Assembly: GCA_017987425.1 (NCBI GenBank)
Contig: JAGNTT010000013.1
Span: forward strand, 1-23,329
From: Candidatus Omnitrophota bacterium
GTDB lineage: Bacteria; Omnitrophota; Gorgyraeia; Zapsychrales; Fredricksoniimonadaceae
Direction of reading: 5' to 3'
DNA length: 23,329 nucleotides
The notes beneath the pieces are model-generated. The model worked only from the letters and a program-made list of their open reading frames with translations, was not told the DNA's origin and ran no database searches. The translations under genes and the position numbers were made by a program. Below are positions 20,243 to 23,329 of the stretch, one piece after another. How positions within the stretch are numbered: position 1 is the stretch's first letter; each line of letters begins with the position of its first letter.

Positions 20243-22132
20243 ATGAACAGCAAAAACTTTGATGTCATCGTCATTGGTGCCGGGCACGCTGGTGTTGAAG
20301 CCGCGCTTGCCGCCAGCCGCATGGGTGTTAAAACACTCATAGTGACACTTTCTTTCGATACCATCGGACAGATGAGCTGCAATCCCGCCATCGGCGGTGT
20401 CGGCAAAGGTCAACTGGTCAAAGAAATCGACGCTTTGGGCGGAGAGATGGGTCTTGCCGCCGACCGCACCGGAATTCAGTTCCGTCAGTTGAACGCCTCC
20501 AAAGGTCAGGCCGTCCGTTCCTCCCGCTGCCAGTCCGACCGCAAACTTTATAAACTTTACATGCAGGACGTCGTCGCTCGTCAGCAGAATCTGACCGTTC
20601 TGACTGACAAGGTTCGCGAGCTGATGGTAACGCACGGTCAGGTCACCGGCATCAAGACCGCCGGCGGCGAAACGATCGAAGCCCCGACGGTTATCATCAC
20701 AACCGGAACATTTTTAAACGGACGCATCCACATCGGGACCTCTATTACGCAGGGAGGACGCATCGGTGAAGTCGCTTCCAACAGTTTGGCCGACAGCATC
20801 CGTCATCTGGGATTTGAAGTTTTGATGTTTAAGACCGGAACGCCGCCGCGCATCGACGGCCGCACGATCGATTTCTCCAAACTCGAGCGCCAGGATTCCG
20901 ACAATCCGCCGGTGCCGTTCTCATTCCGCACGCCGGAAATTCCCGCCACACAAAAATTAGTTCCCTGCCACATCACTTATACGAATGAGAAAACGCACGA
21001 CATCATACGCGCCAATTTTCATCAGTCGCCTATGTATTCCGGACAGATCAAAGCGACCGGTGTGCGTTACTGTCCGTCCATCGAAGATAAATTAAAGAAG
21101 TTCGGCGATAAGGACCGTCATCACGTGTTCCTCGAACCGGAAGGTTTGGATACGCACGACTATTATCCCAATGGAATCTCGACGGGTCTTCCCGTTGACG
21201 TGCAGGAACAGATGGTCCGTTCCATTGCCGGTCTGGAAAACGCGGTCATTGTCCGTCCCGGTTATTCCATCGAGCACGGTGTTGTTCCGGCAACCGAACT
21301 TCGCCCGACAATGGAAACCAAAAAGGTGAGAGGACTTTATCTCGCCGGACAGATCAACGGAACGACGGGATATGAAGAAGCGGGCGCGCAGGGATTGATG
21401 GCCGGCATCAACGCCGCGCTGCAGGTGAAAAATCTGGAACCGTTTGTTCTCGGACGTCACGAATCCTATATCGGTGTTCTGATTGACGATCTCACAACTA
21501 AGGGAACGGAAGAGCCGTACCGGATGTTCACATCGCGCGTTGAATATCGTTTGATCGTTCGTGAAGACAACGCTGATGCGCGTCTCTCTAAATACAGCCA
21601 CGCGCTCGGGCTTTTGAATGATGCCGAATATGAAACGGTTGAGCGCAAGTATGAGGCCATCAGCCGCGAGGTGGAACATCTGCGCACAACCAAGATCGGC
21701 CCGGGTACGGAGCTCGACGAGATTTTGACGCAAAAGAATTCGAGTCCCATCCGCCAGCAGATGTCCCTTTATGACTTGTTGAAGCGTCCGCAAGTCACCT
21801 ACGACATGATCGCGCCGTACGACGGGAATTTGAAGAATTTTCCAACGCAGGTCATCAGCCAGGTGGAATATGAGATCAAGTATGAGGGTTTTATCGGGCG
21901 TCAGTTGAAGGAAGTCGAGAAGTTCCGTCACATCGATAACATCAAAATGCCCGCGGACTTGAATTATGAAAACGTCCCAAGCCTTTCGAAGGAAATCCGT
22001 GAGAAGTTAAAACGTTTCGCTCCGACGACGCTCGGCCAGGCTAACCGCATTTCCGGCATGACGCCTGCCGCTATCACCATTTTGATGATCTATTTAAAGA
22101 AGCATTACGAAGAAAAACGTTCTGTATCATGA
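20243..22132 (+). CDS. mnmG: tRNA uridine-5-carboxymethylaminomethyl modification enzyme MnmG (GidA)
   Basis: A 629-residue FAD-dependent enzyme, full length for the family. The FAD-binding GxGxxG motif (VIGAGHAGVEAA) starts at residue 10. It is followed by the SCNPAIGGVGKG segment holding the first conserved Cys, FRQLNASKGQAVRSSR, and RPGYSIEHGVVPATEL. Further on are the second FAD segment LAGQINGTTGYEEAGAQG and the RLIVREDNADARLS region, then the C-terminal helical MnmE-interaction domain ending near PAAITILM. The start is ATG 20243, preceded by an aggat site. It works as a dimer with MnmE on wobble uridine. Here the partner gene lies about 16.7 kb away rather than adjacent. Confidence 0.97.
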   Translation: MNSKNFDVIVIGAGHAGVEAALAASRMGVKTLIVTLSFDTIGQMSCNPAIGGVGKGQLVKEIDALGGEMGLAADRTGIQFRQLNASKGQAVRSSRCQSDRKLYKLYMQDVVARQQNLTVLTDKVRELMVTHGQVTGIKTAGGETIEAPTVIITTGTFLNGRIHIGTSITQGGRIGEVASNSLADSIRHLGFEVLMFKTGTPPRIDGRTIDFSKLERQDSDNPPVPFSFRTPEIPATQKLVPCHITYTNEKTHDIIRANFHQSPMYSGQIKATGVRYCPSIEDKLKKFGDKDRHHVFLEPEGLDTHDYYPNGISTGLPVDVQEQMVRSIAGLENAVIVRPGYSIEHGVVPATELRPTMETKKVRGLYLAGQINGTTGYEEAGAQGLMAGINAALQVKNLEPFVLGRHESYIGVLIDDLTTKGTEEPYRMFTSRVEYRLIVREDNADARLSKYSHALGLLNDAEYETVERKYEAISREVEHLRTTKIGPGTELDEILTQKNSSPIRQQMSLYDLLKRPQVTYDMIAPYDGNLKNFPTQVISQVEYEIKYEGFIGRQLKEVEKFRHIDNIKMPADLNYENVPSLSKEIREKLKRFAPTTLGQANRISGMTPAAITILMIYLKKHYEEKRSVS

Positions 22133-22134
22133 AT

Positions 22135-22161
22135 GTAGGGGCAGGGTAATCCCGCCCCTAC
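22135..22161. repeat. GC-rich palindromic intergenic repeat
   Basis: GTAGGGGC (22135-22142) and GCCCCTAC (22154-22161) are perfect complements, with an inner GGG/CCC pair and a TAAT loop. It starts two bases after the mnmG stop and is followed by CGGTTTT, so it may also terminate transcription weakly. This type of gtaggggc palindrome recurs as a dispersed repeat in various bacteria. Confidence 0.7.
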
Positions 22162-22185
22162 GGTTTTAATCCCAAGGAGGTTAAA

Positions 22186-23145
22186 ATGTCCACCGCAACC
22201 GAAGGTAAAATGAGAATCGCCAACGATATCACAGAATTAATCGGGAACACCCCGCTGGTGCGCTTAAACAAAGTGACCGAAGGCTGCCATGCCACGGTCG
22301 TCGCCAAACTGGAGTTCTTCAATCCGCTCAGCTCCGTCAAAGACCGTATCGGCAACGCCATGATCCAGGCCGCTGAAAAAGCCGGGAAGATCAACAAGGA
22401 CACGATTCTCGTCGAGCCGACATCCGGCAACACAGGTATCGCGCTCGCGTTTGTCTGCGCGGTCAAGGGTTATAAGCTGGTATTGACCATGCCGGAAACG
22501 ATGAGCTTGGAACGCCGCGCTCTTTTGCGCGCGCTCGGTGCTGAACTTGTTTTGACGCCCGGTTCCGAAGGTATGAAGGGCGCCATCAAGAAGGCGAAAG
22601 AGATGTATGATTCCGATCCGAACAAGTATTTTATGCCGCAGCAGTTCGACAATCTGGCTAACCCGGAAGTTCATCGCAAGACAACGGCAGAGGAAATTTG
22701 GCGCGATACCGACGGAAAAGTCGATTTCCTGATCTCCGGCGTCGGCACCGGCGGAACGATTACCGGCGTCAAGCAGGTAATCGGTCAGCGCAAGCCGTCG
22801 TTCAAGGCCATCGCGGTTGAACCGACGACTTCGCCCGTTCTTTCCGGCGGCGCTCCCGGCCCGCACAAGATCCAGGGCATCGGCGCGGGATTCATTCCGA
22901 GCATCGTCGACCCCAAGCTGATCGATGAAGTTGTTCAGGTCGCCAGCGAAGAAGCGTTCGCCATGGCCAAACGCCTTATCAAGGAAGAAGGGATCCTTTG
23001 CGGGATCTCATCCGGCGCAGCGGTTGTGGCCGCCCTCAAAGTGGCTCAGCGTCCGGAAAACAAGGGCAAGCTGATTGTTGCCATCATCCCGTCGACGGGT
23101 GAGAGATATCTCTCGACCGATCTGTTCGCGGAATATCGCAGCTAA
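22186..23145 (+). CDS. cysK: Cysteine synthase (O-acetylserine sulfhydrylase, CysK type)
   Basis: A 319-residue PLP enzyme that makes cysteine from O-acetylserine and sulfide in the cytoplasm. It opens with ITELIGNTPLVRL. The PLP-binding lysine is K52 in the SSVKDRIG motif. The phosphate/substrate loop PTSGNTGIA, the GVGTGGTITGV glycine loop and the GISSGAA segment with the pyridine-contacting Ser are all present. The length is normal for CysK. An excellent aaggagg ribosome site lies six bases before the ATG. Palindromic repeats lie on both sides, so it is probably a single-gene unit, or read through from mnmG. CysM cannot be fully excluded, but the overall pattern fits CysK. Confidence 0.95.
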   Translation: MSTATEGKMRIANDITELIGNTPLVRLNKVTEGCHATVVAKLEFFNPLSSVKDRIGNAMIQAAEKAGKINKDTILVEPTSGNTGIALAFVCAVKGYKLVLTMPETMSLERRALLRALGAELVLTPGSEGMKGAIKKAKEMYDSDPNKYFMPQQFDNLANPEVHRKTTAEEIWRDTDGKVDFLISGVGTGGTITGVKQVIGQRKPSFKAIAVEPTTSPVLSGGAPGPHKIQGIGAGFIPSIVDPKLIDEVVQVASEEAFAMAKRLIKEEGILCGISSGAAVVAALKVAQRPENKGKLIVAIIPSTGERYLSTDLFAEYRS

Positions 23146-23165
23146 TTGTTTGAATTGTTCTTTGG

Positions 23166-23240
23166 GTAGGAAGTAGGCAGTAAGGAGTAAGCAGAAGAAG
23201 GTTTCTGCCTACTGCTTACTGCATACTCCCTACTTTTTAT
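23166..23240 (+). repeat. Long imperfect inverted repeat with terminator-like T run
   Basis: Two 31-base arms (23166-23196 and 23203-23233) around a GAAGGT loop are complementary at 27 of 31 positions and are followed by TTTTTATTT. Each arm is itself built of short direct units resembling AGTAGGC / AGTAAGG / AGTAAGC. It probably ends cysK transcription, and it has the look of a dispersed repetitive palindrome. Confidence 0.75.
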
Positions 23241-23252
23241 TTATGGTCAACT

Positions 23253-23329
23253 ATGAAAATCGGCTACGTCTGCGTCAACAATTCCCTCAAATGCAAACCC
23301 AACGTTAAATTCCGTCTGGCGTCCTACAC
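23253..23329 (+). CDS. uvsE: UV damage endonuclease UvsE/UvdE, N-terminal fragment (cut by window end)
   Basis: Only the first 25-26 codons are visible, starting at ATG 23253: MKIGYVCVNN, then the LKCKPN segment and FRLASY. This closely matches the conserved start of UV damage endonucleases (MxxGYxCxN, then LxxxxNxxFRLxSY), TIM-barrel enzymes that nick DNA 5' of UV photoproducts. The frame is open to the end of the window. The ribosome site is weak. The call rests on a short but distinctive stretch; the metal-binding residues lie beyond the window. Confidence 0.72.
   Translation, partial: MKIGYVCVNNSLKCKPNVKFRLASY

Noticed and set aside
21092..21931. Long minus-strand frame (279 codons) opposite mnmG
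   Set aside because: It is a shadow of a highly conserved gene, with no signal, domain or upstream site of its own.
23166..23233. CRISPR-like array from the short direct repeats after cysK
   Set aside because: The units are 7-8 bases with no spacers of regular length, and there are no cas genes; the structure is a single inverted repeat.
22135..23240. Palindromes on both sides of cysK as the ends of a mobile element carrying cysK
   Set aside because: The two palindromes differ in sequence and length, no transposase or target duplication is seen, and both fit terminators or dispersed repeats.

Overview
The window is ordinary bacterial chromosome of about 50% GC, densely coded on both strands. 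Prepilin-type signals, lipoprotein lipoboxes, Sec signal peptides and a periplasmic-style sugar-binding protein point to a Gram-negative cell envelope. I cannot place it taxonomically with certainty. An uncultured lineage such as Omnitrophota is a guess from gene style and was not tested. No phage, transposase, CRISPR, rRNA or tRNA was seen.

Left part (1-4568, + strand): the 3' end of purH, then folC and mnmE (start and stop overlapping), then two tandem paralogous small membrane proteins of unknown function. Centre-left (4598-9046, - strand): a 64-residue membrane protein and a CvpA-family protein under one promoter. Downstream of them a second promoter drives a roughly 250-nt structured leader and a pilin operon (PilV-like, PilW-like, a very large PilX-like protein and a small anchored protein). 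The leader looks like a c-di-GMP-I (GEMM) riboswitch with an unusual two-hairpin insertion, and it ends in an intrinsic terminator just before the first pilin gene. Two single-domain PilZ proteins (9238-9958, + strand) lie divergently nearby, so c-di-GMP signalling and pilus assembly appear to meet here.

Centre-right (10002-17535, + strand): a carbohydrate locus with a lipoprotein sugar-binding protein, two MalF/MalG-type permeases, a secreted clan GH-A glycoside hydrolase, a secreted protein built from two 130-residue repeats, and a lipoprotein with a carbohydrate-binding-like domain. One copy of the same repeat forms the N-terminal part of the hydrolase. No ABC ATPase is encoded here, so one must be supplied from elsewhere. 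A membrane-anchored coiled-coil protein and a LacI-family repressor follow; the repressor is the obvious candidate regulator of the sugar genes.

Right part (20153-23329, + strand): mnmG with its own strong promoter, cysK, and the first 26 codons of a UV damage endonuclease. MnmE and MnmG, partners in one tRNA-modifying complex, are both present but about 16.7 kb apart. Imperfect palindromes flank cysK on both sides.

The observations most worth following are the riboswitch-like leader with its insertion, the undescribed 130-residue repeat shared by the hydrolase and the two-repeat protein, and EF-hand-like calcium loops that occur in both the minor pilin and the hydrolase.
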